Origin: Hyphomonas sp. UBA5111
Lineage (GTDB): Bacteria; Pseudomonadota; Alphaproteobacteria; Caulobacterales; Hyphomonadaceae
Assembly: GCA_002414505.1 (NCBI GenBank)
Contig: DHZF01000158.1
Location: 3,153-9,317 of the forward strand
Direction of reading: 5' to 3'
DNA length: 6,165 bases
Position 1 is the stretch's first letter. Every line of letters begins with the position of its first letter. A program made the translations under genes and the position numbers. Of the stretch, positions 1-6,147 are shown piece after piece. The notes beneath the pieces are model-generated. The model saw only the letters and a program-made list of their open reading frames with translations. It ran no database searches and had not been told where the DNA came from.

Positions 1-843
1 AAGTCCACGCTCGCGCGCGGCGTTCTGAACCTGATCCCGCCGACCGATGGTACGGTGGCCTGGCTCGGCCGCGACATTTCAAAGGCCAGCCGCAAGGAAA
101 TGAATGGCTTGCGCGACGATCTCCAGATCGTGTTTCAAGACCCCCTCGCCAGCCTCGACCCGCGCATGACCATCGGCGCCTCCATTGCCGAGCCGCTGCA
201 GGTGCACCAGCCGCGCCTGTCCCGTGCAGACCGGGAAGCAAAAGTGCGCGAGATTCTTCCCCGGGTCGGCCTCGACCCGAATTTGATCAACCGATATCCG
301 CATGAACTGTCAGGCGGCCAGAACCAGCGTGTGGGCATTGCCCGCGCCATGATCCTGCAGCCGAAACTGGTCATTTGCGATGAGGCAGTCTCTGCGCTCG
401 ACGTGTCAGTCCAGGCGCAGGTCGTGGACCTGCTGATCGAGCTCCAGAAGGAGTTCGGCCTCGCCATGATCTTCATCAGCCACGACCTCGCGGTCGTGCG
501 CCAGATCAGCCACCGTGTCATGGTGTTGTATCTCGGCCGCGTGGTGGAGTTGGCCGGGCGGGATGCGATCTATACCGAAGCGCGCCATCCCTACACCAAG
601 GCGCTGATCGCCGCCGTGCCGAACGCCGACCCGACCGGCGAGCGCAACCGTGAGCGCCTGCGCCTGACGGGCGACCTGCCGAGCCCGCTCGATAGCCGCG
701 CATCCCTCCGCTTCATGAAGTCGAAACTCATCGATGATGGTGAGGCTGACCAGTACCAGCCACAATTGGTCGAAGTCGGCCCCGGCCATCTTGTGGCGGA
801 GCATGATCCGGTGCTGGGCGGCGAAGGGCTGCGCGTCAGCTGA
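1..843 (+). CDS. Peptide/nickel-type ABC importer ATP-binding protein (OppF/DppF-like), 5' partial
   Basis: This is the C-terminal 280 residues of a cytoplasmic ATPase subunit that powers uptake of oligopeptides, dipeptides or similar solutes through an inner-membrane permease pair. The frame is open from the first base, and the window starts on the Lys of the Walker A GKST motif, so the true start lies upstream and the GTG at 55 is not it. Visible motifs (window residue numbers) are the Q-loop FQDP (45-48), signature LSGGQ (103-107), Walker B LVICDE (123-128), D-loop SALD (131-134) and H-loop SHD (160-162). An oligopeptide-transporter C-terminal extension begins near HPYTKAL (196). Gly-Asp-Leu-Pro-Ser-Pro-Leu is present as in relatives, but the four cysteines usual after it are absent. 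The GH-VA-H ending is kept, with Glu where Cys is normal. The partner permease and binding protein must lie upstream. The substrate cannot be told from the sequence. Family assignment is very secure. Confidence 0.95.
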   Translation, partial: KSTLARGVLNLIPPTDGTVAWLGRDISKASRKEMNGLRDDLQIVFQDPLASLDPRMTIGASIAEPLQVHQPRLSRADREAKVREILPRVGLDPNLINRYPHELSGGQNQRVGIARAMILQPKLVICDEAVSALDVSVQAQVVDLLIELQKEFGLAMIFISHDLAVVRQISHRVMVLYLGRVVELAGRDAIYTEARHPYTKALIAAVPNADPTGERNRERLRLTGDLPSPLDSRASLRFMKSKLIDDGEADQYQPQLVEVGPGHLVAEHDPVLGGEGLRVS

Positions 844-904
844 TCTCCCGGCACAGGGCAGGGGACACCGGCCGTAAGCTTGGCTTAAGACGAATGTGTC
901 ATGC

Positions 905-933
905 TGCAGGCTGTATTATTGCCGGAGCCTGCA
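905..933 (+). promoter_or_regulatory. Inverted repeat/hairpin in the motA leader
   Basis: TGCAGGCT (905-912) is the perfect reverse complement of AGCCTGCA (926-933), with a 13-base spacer. In RNA this would be an 8-bp hairpin ending 4 bases before the likely TTG start of motA. Its 3' arm contains the AG of the candidate GGAG ribosome binding site (924-927). No T-run follows, so it is not a standard intrinsic terminator. As DNA, the arm centres are 21 bp apart, about two helical turns, which would also suit a dimeric regulator. The repeat is seen directly; its function is inference. Confidence 0.4.
924..927 (+). promoter_or_regulatory. Probable ribosome binding site for motA (GGAG)
   Basis: GGAG sits 10 bases before the TTG at 938 and supports that start over the GTG at 896. 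The GTG would add an implausible Cys-rich leader (Ser-Cys-Cys-Arg...) before the first membrane helix. The site is partly inside the 3' arm of the hairpin at 905-933. Confidence 0.5.
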
Positions 934-937
934 CGTC

Positions 938-1813
938 TTGCCCCAATTGATCGGTCTTGTCCTAGTGGTCGTCCTCGTAATGGGCGGCCTTGTCCTGACG
1001 GGCGGGCATGGCGCCATGCAGGCGCTTCCCTTCGAGATTGCCCTGATCGGCGGCGCCGCGATCGGCACGATCCTGATCGGCAATTCGCCCAAGGTCGCCA
1101 AGGAGGCGTTTGGCGGATTTGTGAAGTCCTTCCAGGGCAGCCGCTGGCAGCGCACCCAGCACCGTGAATTGCTCGTCCTGTTGTCGACTCTCATGCGCAA
1201 GGTCCGGCAGGGGGGCTTTGTCGCCATTGAATCCGACATTGAAGACCCGGATTCCTCGGCTGCGTTTGCAGCGGCGCCAACCGTGCTCTCGGACCCGTCC
1301 GTGCGGGACATGATCTGTGATTCCTTCCGCCTCATGGCGCTGGACCTGTCGGACCCGGCGCGCGCCGAAGCGCATATGGAACAGTCCGTTGCGTTGCACA
1401 TCGACCAGCGCATGAAGGCCGTGAATGCGCTCAACACCGTCGCAGACGCCTTGCCGGCGCTCGGGATCGTGGCGGCTGTACTCGGTATCATCAAGACGAT
1501 GGGCTCGATCGACCAGTCGCCCGCGGTGCTGGGCATGATGATCGGATCGGCGTTGCTCGGCACATTCCTCGGCGTCTTCCTTGCCTATGGGGTCGTCGGG
1601 CCTGTCGCAGCGCGGTTTGGCCAGATCGTGGAAGACGAGGCCCAGCCCCTGGATGTGATCCGGACCGTCCTGTCTGCCTTTGGCGGCGGCGTGCAGCCTG
1701 GGATCGCCATTGAACTTGGCCGCACCGCCATTCCGGTGGACCAACGCCCGGATGCGGAATCGGTTGAACGGGCCCAGACCAGCGCACGTTTCGCCGAGCG
1801 CGCTGTCGCCTAG
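938..1813 (+). CDS. motA: Flagellar motor stator protein MotA
   Basis: MotA forms the pentameric inner-membrane ring of the stator. With MotB it couples ion flow (usually protons) to torque on the flagellar rotor. From the TTG at 938 the protein has 291 residues (E. coli MotA has 295). Membrane segments are visible near 4-22, 30-50, 168-192 and 200-226, with a large cytoplasmic loop between the second and third. With this start, the torque-loop charges fall at Arg90 (RQGG) and Glu98 (ESDIEDP). The conserved prolines fall at Pro173 (LPALGIV) and Pro222 (VGPVA). These are the same numbers as in E. coli MotA, and the N-terminus aligns with it without gaps, which strongly supports TTG. A GTG at 896 is the alternative start. 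No motB follows; the next gene is an unrelated phosphoesterase. ExbB/TolQ was considered, but the length and the RQ...E loop fit MotA. Confidence 0.93.
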   Translation: MPQLIGLVLVVVLVMGGLVLTGGHGAMQALPFEIALIGGAAIGTILIGNSPKVAKEAFGGFVKSFQGSRWQRTQHRELLVLLSTLMRKVRQGGFVAIESDIEDPDSSAAFAAAPTVLSDPSVRDMICDSFRLMALDLSDPARAEAHMEQSVALHIDQRMKAVNALNTVADALPALGIVAAVLGIIKTMGSIDQSPAVLGMMIGSALLGTFLGVFLAYGVVGPVAARFGQIVEDEAQPLDVIRTVLSAFGGGVQPGIAIELGRTAIPVDQRPDAESVERAQTSARFAERAVA

Positions 1814-1866
1814 GCGAGCGGCCATTCTGCGTTGACCCCGGAAGAATGAAGCCGCATCACCCGTGA

Positions 1867-2877
1867 ATGCCTGATATTCGTTTGGCCACGTTCAATTGCG
1901 AAAACCTGATGATGCGGTGCGATTTCGCGCGCTCTGGTCTCGCCAATGCCCGTAGCAGGCTGACGAATGTGGATGACGCGCTCATTGCGGAGCAGGTGGA
2001 TGCCGTCTTCGATGTGCTCTCTGAGGATGATCGCACCCTGACGGCGCAGGCGCTGGTCGCCACGCATGCAGAAGTATGCGCGCTTCAGGAGGTCGAGAAT
2101 CTCGTTACCCTGACCGCATTCGACAATCGCTACGTGTCCCGTTGGGCAGGCCGGCCCTTTGGGGAGCGTGTGCTGCACGAGGGCAATGACAGCCGCGGCA
2201 TCGATGTGGGCCTGTTGTCCTCACTGCCCATTGTATTCCAGCGCAGCCATGCCCGTGCCACCTTTGGCCGGTTGGGCATCCATCCACCCCGTGGCACATC
2301 TGTGAACGATTATGTCTTCCGGCGTGACTGTCTTGAAGTGGATATTGAAAAGGATGGGCGCCAGCTGACCCTCTTCATCTGCCATTTCAAATCCATGCAT
2401 GGCGGGCGCAAGCGTACTGTGGCGGTGCGGGAGGCCGAGGCGCAGGCCGTGCGCCGTGTTATCAGCCAGCGCTTCCAGAACCCGGCCGAGGCGGAATGGG
2501 TCATTCTCGGGGATTTCAATGATTACTGGGAAGTCGATGGCCGTCCCGCCCGGCCGCATGGGCTGGGACCCTTGGTCGGAGACGGCTTTGCCGTGGACCT
2601 TGCCAGCCGTGCGATTGCCAATCCGTATGAACGCTGGACCCATCATTACAGTGGGGACGACACCTATGGCGCGCTTGATCATATCTTCCTGTCCCCACGA
2701 CTTGCAGCGCTGAATCCCGCCGCGAGTGTAGAGATTGTACGGGCCGGATCGCCTTATCGGGCCGAGAGATATGACGGAATCCGCTTCCCTGGCGTTGGTT
2801 GGGTGACGCCTAAGGCATCAGACCATTGTCCGATGGTGACGACTTTAAAATTTGAAGGTCGCCTTGCGGCACCCTAA
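1867..2877 (+). CDS. Endonuclease/exonuclease/phosphatase family protein
   Basis: A 336-residue protein of the EEP (DNase I/exonuclease III-like) fold, which cleaves phosphoester bonds with Mg2+. The active-site series is complete and in order: Asn10 in FNCEN, Glu75 in LQEVEN, the NDSRGIDVGLL strand, His173 in ICHFKS, Asp216/Asn218 in GDFND, Asp271-His272 in LDHIFLS and Asp319-His320 in SDHCPM. There is no signal peptide or membrane segment, so it is probably cytoplasmic. Members of this superfamily act on DNA, RNA, phospholipids or inositol phosphates, and the sequence alone does not decide which. The ATG at 1867 is chosen because the first beta strand (PDIRLATFN) starts there and a stop codon (TGA, 1864-1866) directly precedes it in frame. 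No good ribosome binding site is present at normal spacing; GGAAG at 1840-1844 is 22 bases away. It lies 53 bases after motA and 38 before the next gene. Confidence 0.9.
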   Translation: MPDIRLATFNCENLMMRCDFARSGLANARSRLTNVDDALIAEQVDAVFDVLSEDDRTLTAQALVATHAEVCALQEVENLVTLTAFDNRYVSRWAGRPFGERVLHEGNDSRGIDVGLLSSLPIVFQRSHARATFGRLGIHPPRGTSVNDYVFRRDCLEVDIEKDGRQLTLFICHFKSMHGGRKRTVAVREAEAQAVRRVISQRFQNPAEAEWVILGDFNDYWEVDGRPARPHGLGPLVGDGFAVDLASRAIANPYERWTHHYSGDDTYGALDHIFLSPRLAALNPAASVEIVRAGSPYRAERYDGIRFPGVGWVTPKASDHCPMVTTLKFEGRLAAP

Positions 2878-2880
2878 TTT
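2852..2880 (+). promoter_or_regulatory. Candidate sigma-70-type promoter for the 174-aa protein gene
   Basis: TTGAAG (2852-2857) and TAATTT (2875-2880) are separated by 17 bases. They lie in a small AT-rich patch overlapping the end of the phosphoesterase gene. Transcription would begin near 2887, leaving a short leader before the GTG at 2916. This matches the general consensus only; nothing else confirms it. Confidence 0.35.
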
Positions 2881-2915
2881 ATGTTGGCTGTGGTAAACAT
2901 GGGGGCCGAGAAGCA

Positions 2916-3440
2916 GTGTCACGCTTTGATAATCTGATCGAGACGGTGGAGGCCTATCAGGCCCTCGCTGCCGAGAATTACGACCGGATCAGGACCCTGG
3001 CCGAGGAGGTGCGCAGTGGATTCTGCGACTATCTCGGGGCCAGCGATGGGGTCTGTGTCCACCTCGTGCCTCCTGCCGGGGCCTACAAGCCGAAGGCGCA
3101 TGGCGATGCGGCCTTCTCGATCCCGCCGCGCGGATTTCGCCTGCTTGGCCCCATTTCATTCGGTTTGGCGGTACGCGTGTCACGCGATACTGACTGGTTG
3201 AGGCTGGTCATGCAGTGCCGCAAGACCGGCGAAAAATTCAAGATCCAGATTGAGGATGGTTCGGTATACGAATTCAGCCTGCCTCTGAAAGAAGCCGCCC
3301 CCGACCCTTTCTACGAACACCTCTATCAGCACATCCTGCTCTGGTTCTCCGACCATATCGAGCGCTACAAAGAGGGTGATTATGGAACCCGTGAGATCGG
3401 GTTCGACTTTGCTGATGACATAAACGCGGCTCAAGCCTAG
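2916..3440 (+). CDS. Conserved-looking hypothetical protein, 174 aa
   Basis: I do not recognise a named family for this protein. It is soluble and acidic, with no signal peptide or membrane helix. Residues 1-45 look helical (FDNLIETVEAYQALAAENY...). A Pro/Gly-rich turn region with PPAGAYKP (52-59) and IPPRGFR (69-75) follows. Residues 78-123 alternate like beta strands. A helix from about 131 (PFYEHLYQHILLWFSDHIERY) and an acidic tail with FDFADD close it. The layout suggests a single compact alpha/beta domain. GTG at 2916 is the start: the next in-frame ATG is at residue 99, and GAG (2908-2910) lies 5 bases upstream. Base composition and codon use match the neighbours, so a real gene is very likely. 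It sits 38 bases after the phosphoesterase and 47 before the antiporter, and may be co-transcribed with the antiporter. Confidence 0.85.
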   Translation: MSRFDNLIETVEAYQALAAENYDRIRTLAEEVRSGFCDYLGASDGVCVHLVPPAGAYKPKAHGDAAFSIPPRGFRLLGPISFGLAVRVSRDTDWLRLVMQCRKTGEKFKIQIEDGSVYEFSLPLKEAAPDPFYEHLYQHILLWFSDHIERYKEGDYGTREIGFDFADDINAAQA

Positions 3441-3478
3441 TTTTCTGATCGCCCAGCGGGCAAAATGCACCACGAAAC

Positions 3479-3482
3479 GGGG
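3479..3482 (+). promoter_or_regulatory. Ribosome binding site for the antiporter (GGGG)
   Basis: GGGG, preceded by AAC, stands 5 bases before the ATG at 3488. It is a reasonable purine-rich site that fixes this start. Confidence 0.45.
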
Positions 3483-3487
3483 CTTTT

Positions 3488-5404
3488 ATGGACCAACTCA
3501 ACTTTGCACTGGCATCCGCCGGATCCAGCGAGCTGATATTCGCCTGTGCCCTGATCGGGGCATTGGGCATCGGCGCGCAATGGGTTGCCTGGCGTATCCA
3601 GGCGCCGGCCATCGTGCTCATGGCGCTGTCCGGCCTGGCTGTTGGTCCGCTCTGGACCGTCGTTTTCGGCGAGCCCTTGCTGAACCCTGAGAAGGTGTTC
3701 AATGGCGGCAGCAATGAGCTGTTGCGGCCCATCGTGTCGCTGGCTGTTGCCGTGATCCTGTTCGAGGGCGGTCTCGTCCTGAAATTCGAGAACCTTCGTG
3801 ACGCTGGCGCCGCCGTGCGGCGGATGGTGTTCCTCGGCGGCCCGCTGGCTTGGGCGCTGGGTACGTTCGCGGCCCATTATGCCGCCGGTCTCGATTGGGG
3901 CAGTTCCGTCGTGTTTGCGGGCGTGCTGGTGGTTACCGGGCCGACCGTGATCATGCCATTGTTGCGTCAGTCCAAACTGGGAGGGCGAACCGGCCAGTTC
4001 CTGAAATGGGAAGGCATCGTCAACGACCCCGTAGGTGCCTTGTTTGCCGTTGCCGCATTCGAAATCATCCGCGTGGCGGCGACCGGCGAGTCCATCCTGG
4101 GCAAGGGCGCCATGATCATCGTTGCTGCGGCGCTCGGCGTCGGGCTGGGCTTTGCCTTTGGGTGGGCGATTGTACGCGCTTTCCGCCAGGGCTGGACGCC
4201 GGAATATCTGAAAGCACCCATCATCTTCGCGTCGATCATTCTCTGCTATGCGCTGGCGGAAATGATCGAGAAGGAAATCGGCCTTGTTGCCGTCACGGCC
4301 TATGGCATGACGTTGGCCAATTCGCGCCTCGCAGGCCTCGCAGAACTCCGAAAATTCAAGGAAGACATCGCGGTCCTGCTGGTTTCAGGGGTGTTTGTCA
4401 TCCTGACGGCCAACCTCACGCCGGACGTCATCCGTCGCGCCCTGACCTGGAATACGCTGGCCTTCCTGCTGGCCATGCTGTTCATCGTACGGCCTCTGTC
4501 GGTCTGGATTGCCACATTCGGGACGCTGAAACGCAATGAAGCTATCCTGCTAGGCTGGATTGCGCCGCGCGGGATCGTGGCCGTGGCCGTCTCCAGCCTG
4601 TTTGCGACCTTGCTGGAAGACCTCGGCCGACGCGGGGATTCGCGGTTCTATTTCTCCGGCGCGGAACAGATCACCCCGCTGGCCTTCGCGATGGTGTTCG
4701 TCACCGTGGTCCTGCATGGCTTTACGATAGGGCCGCTCGCCCGACGGTTGGGGCTTGCCCGCAAGGAGCGGCCGGGGGTTCTCCTGGTGGGTGTGAACCC
4801 GTGGAGCATCGATCTGGCCAAAGTGCTGAAGGATGTCGGCATCGAACCAATTCTCGCAGACAATAACTGGCGGCGGCTCCGGCCTGCACGGGAAGCGGGG
4901 CTCAACACCTTCTTCGGTGAAGTCTTGTCGGAAGAGGCAGAGGTCAGACTGGACCATGCGGCCTTCGACCAAGTGGTCGGGCTCTCAGCCAACGAACCCT
5001 ATAACGCACTTGTTTCGGGCCATTTCGCCCCGGAGCTCGGGCGTCACCGCGTCTACCAATTGTCGGCGCAGGACACCGAGGAAGAGGATCCCCGGGCCAT
5101 TGGCATGGGGACACGGGGCCGCACGCTGATCCGCCGGGGCAGGGGCTATGACAGCCTGATCCGCGACCATTATCGCGGCTGGACCTTTGGCAAGACCAAG
5201 CTGACGGACGAGTATGACCTTGAGGATTACCGCAAGGATCGGCCGAAAGTGGATCTGATCGCTGAAATTCGCCCGGACGGCACGCTGACTTTCCTTGGGC
5301 CGAATCGTGAGGCCAAGGGCGGTGAGGGTGTCACCTTGATCAGCTTTGGTCCGGCACGTGAGGTCGAGGTGGCAACAGAACCTGAAGAAATCGCTGCGGA
5401 CTAG
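3488..5404 (+). CDS. CPA-type cation/proton antiporter with C-terminal TrkA/RCK-like region
   Basis: A 638-residue inner-membrane exchanger, likely swapping cytoplasmic Na+ or K+ for H+ in pH and salt homeostasis. Residues from about 15 to 415 carry roughly a dozen hydrophobic helices with family motifs: ILFEGGLVL, VVTGPTVIMPLLR, an EGIVNDPVGAL segment with the ion-binding pair Asn179-Asp180, and GWIAPRGIVAV with the conserved Arg361. An Asn-Asp pair (rather than Asp-Asp) is typical of electroneutral antiporters in this superfamily, so 1:1 exchange is likely. The cytoplasmic tail (about 428-638) resembles TrkA-N/RCK: LLVGVNPWS (432-440), the acidic end of strand two in ILADNN, then a Rossmann-like course to VYQLS. 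A TrkA-C-like stretch follows near 575-625. The glycine motif of the nucleotide loop is degenerate. Start is ATG with GGGG 5 bases before. The gene ends 6 bases from the convergent neighbour. Family is secure; ion specificity is not. Confidence 0.92.
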   Translation: MDQLNFALASAGSSELIFACALIGALGIGAQWVAWRIQAPAIVLMALSGLAVGPLWTVVFGEPLLNPEKVFNGGSNELLRPIVSLAVAVILFEGGLVLKFENLRDAGAAVRRMVFLGGPLAWALGTFAAHYAAGLDWGSSVVFAGVLVVTGPTVIMPLLRQSKLGGRTGQFLKWEGIVNDPVGALFAVAAFEIIRVAATGESILGKGAMIIVAAALGVGLGFAFGWAIVRAFRQGWTPEYLKAPIIFASIILCYALAEMIEKEIGLVAVTAYGMTLANSRLAGLAELRKFKEDIAVLLVSGVFVILTANLTPDVIRRALTWNTLAFLLAMLFIVRPLSVWIATFGTLKRNEAILLGWIAPRGIVAVAVSSLFATLLEDLGRRGDSRFYFSGAEQITPLAFAMVFVTVVLHGFTIGPLARRLGLARKERPGVLLVGVNPWSIDLAKVLKDVGIEPILADNNWRRLRPAREAGLNTFFGEVLSEEAEVRLDHAAFDQVVGLSANEPYNALVSGHFAPELGRHRVYQLSAQDTEEEDPRAIGMGTRGRTLIRRGRGYDSLIRDHYRGWTFGKTKLTDEYDLEDYRKDRPKVDLIAEIRPDGTLTFLGPNREAKGGEGVTLISFGPAREVEVATEPEEIAAD

Positions 5405-5406
5405 GC

Positions 5407-5437
5407 CCGGCTATATGCCGGCCGCCTGCAGGCCGGC
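5407..5437. repeat. Overlapping inverted repeats at the convergent gene junction
   Basis: CCGGC (5407-5411) pairs with GCCGG (5417-5421) around the loop TATAT. GCCGGCC (5417-5423) pairs perfectly with GGCCGGC (5431-5437) around 7 bases. The two stems share 5417-5421 and exclude each other. The minus-strand stop codon (5411-5413) touches the first stem and loop. No T-run follows on either strand, so this is not a standard intrinsic terminator, but it may act as a shared 3'-end structure for both transcripts. Confidence 0.4.
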
Positions 5438-6130
5438 GCCATGCTCACGCAGCCAGGCGCGCTGGTGTTTCCAGTCGTTGCAACAGGTTGCAACATGCGC
5501 CCAGAAGCGCGGGGAATGGTTCATTTCCAACAGATGCGCGCACTCATGCGCGGCCACATAGTCGAGCACTGCGGGCGGCGCCATAACGAGGCGCCACGAA
5601 AAGGATAGCTGTCCGTCGGCCGTGCAAGAGCCCCAGCGTGAGCGTGTATCCTTCACCGAAATGCCCTTGTAGGCGACGCCCAGCGAGGCGGCGTGGCGGT
5701 TGACGGCGCGGGTAATATCGGCGCGTGCCTGCTTCTTCAGGTAGCGTGTCACCCGCAAATGCAGCGTTTCGGGATCTCCGGGAGCGCACAGGATGTTCGG
5801 CTGGCCCGCCATCATCCGGGCCACGCGCCCCTGGCCTTGGGCGGTGAGGCGGCACGGGGCGCCGCGATAGGAAATAAGGTTGTTTTCTTCGAATCGCACG
5901 ACTTCCGGCAGATGCTGGAGGCGCGTCGAAATCCAGTCGATCCGCTCGGCCGCAAAGGCAGCAGCATCCTTGATCTGGCGGCGTGTGGGGGCAATCGCGA
6001 CGGCTTCCCGGCGACGTTCGTCCAGCCTCAGGATCAGCCGCCGTGCTTTGGAGTTGACCTCAAGACGGACGCGGATCTGATCCCCGTCCGGCCCATTCAA
6101 TGTCACGGTCTGGCCATTGTTGTATGCCAT
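5411..6130 (-). CDS. YgjP/DUF45 (COG1451) family metal-dependent hydrolase
   Basis: A 239-residue cytoplasmic protein of the YgjP-like zincin family, historically called a predicted metallopeptidase. E. coli YgjP has been reported to act as a UTP pyrophosphatase, so the true reaction of this copy is open. The N-terminal half (about 15-110) is beta-rich with basic clusters (SKARRLILRLDERRRE). The catalytic core has the family motif KDTRSRWGSC (160-169) and SFSWRLVMAPPAVLDYVAAHE. The zinc site is HECAH (His195, Glu196, His199), with the third ligand probably His205 in NHSPRFW. All key residues are present and the length is normal for the family. The ATG (6128-6130 on the complement) has a GAGTGAG site (6140-6146), with GAG ending 9 bases before it. 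It is transcribed towards the antiporter, with stops 6 bases apart. No signal peptide or membrane helix is seen. Confidence 0.92.
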   Translation of the reverse strand: MAYNNGQTVTLNGPDGDQIRVRLEVNSKARRLILRLDERRREAVAIAPTRRQIKDAAAFAAERIDWISTRLQHLPEVVRFEENNLISYRGAPCRLTAQGQGRVARMMAGQPNILCAPGDPETLHLRVTRYLKKQARADITRAVNRHAASLGVAYKGISVKDTRSRWGSCTADGQLSFSWRLVMAPPAVLDYVAAHECAHLLEMNHSPRFWAHVATCCNDWKHQRAWLREHGAGLQAAGI

Positions 6131-6147
6131 GTTAATAATCTCACTCT

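Noticed and set aside
55..57. GTG at 55 as the start of the ABC ATPase
   Set aside because: The frame is open upstream and already contains the end of Walker A at bases 1-9, so the gene begins before the window.
875..888. TAAGC-TTG-GCTTA inverted repeat and TTAA as a terminator or CtrA-type site before motA
   Set aside because: The stem is 5 bp without a T-run, and the second TTAA half expected 7 bases away is missing.
896..937. GTG at 896 as the motA start
   Set aside because: It adds 14 residues with three Cys before the first membrane helix and would break the exact residue-number match with E. coli MotA.
962..1825. Long minus-strand open frame (287 codons) opposite motA
   Set aside because: It mirrors the third-position GC of motA, the protein has no recognisable domain, and motA has clear MotA residues on the other strand.
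1823..1848. CATTCT / AGAATG inverted repeat between motA and the phosphoesterase
   Set aside because: The arms are 6 bp with a 14-base loop and no T-run, which is too weak to separate from chance.
3451..3461. GCCC-AGC-GGGC mini-hairpin before the antiporter as a terminator
   Set aside because: The stem is only 4 bp and no T-run follows on either strand.
3850..4539. 229-codon plus-strand frame inside the antiporter
   Set aside because: The translation is rich in Arg, His and Pro without domain character, typical of a shifted frame in GC-rich coding sequence. The antiporter frame has intact membrane motifs throughout.
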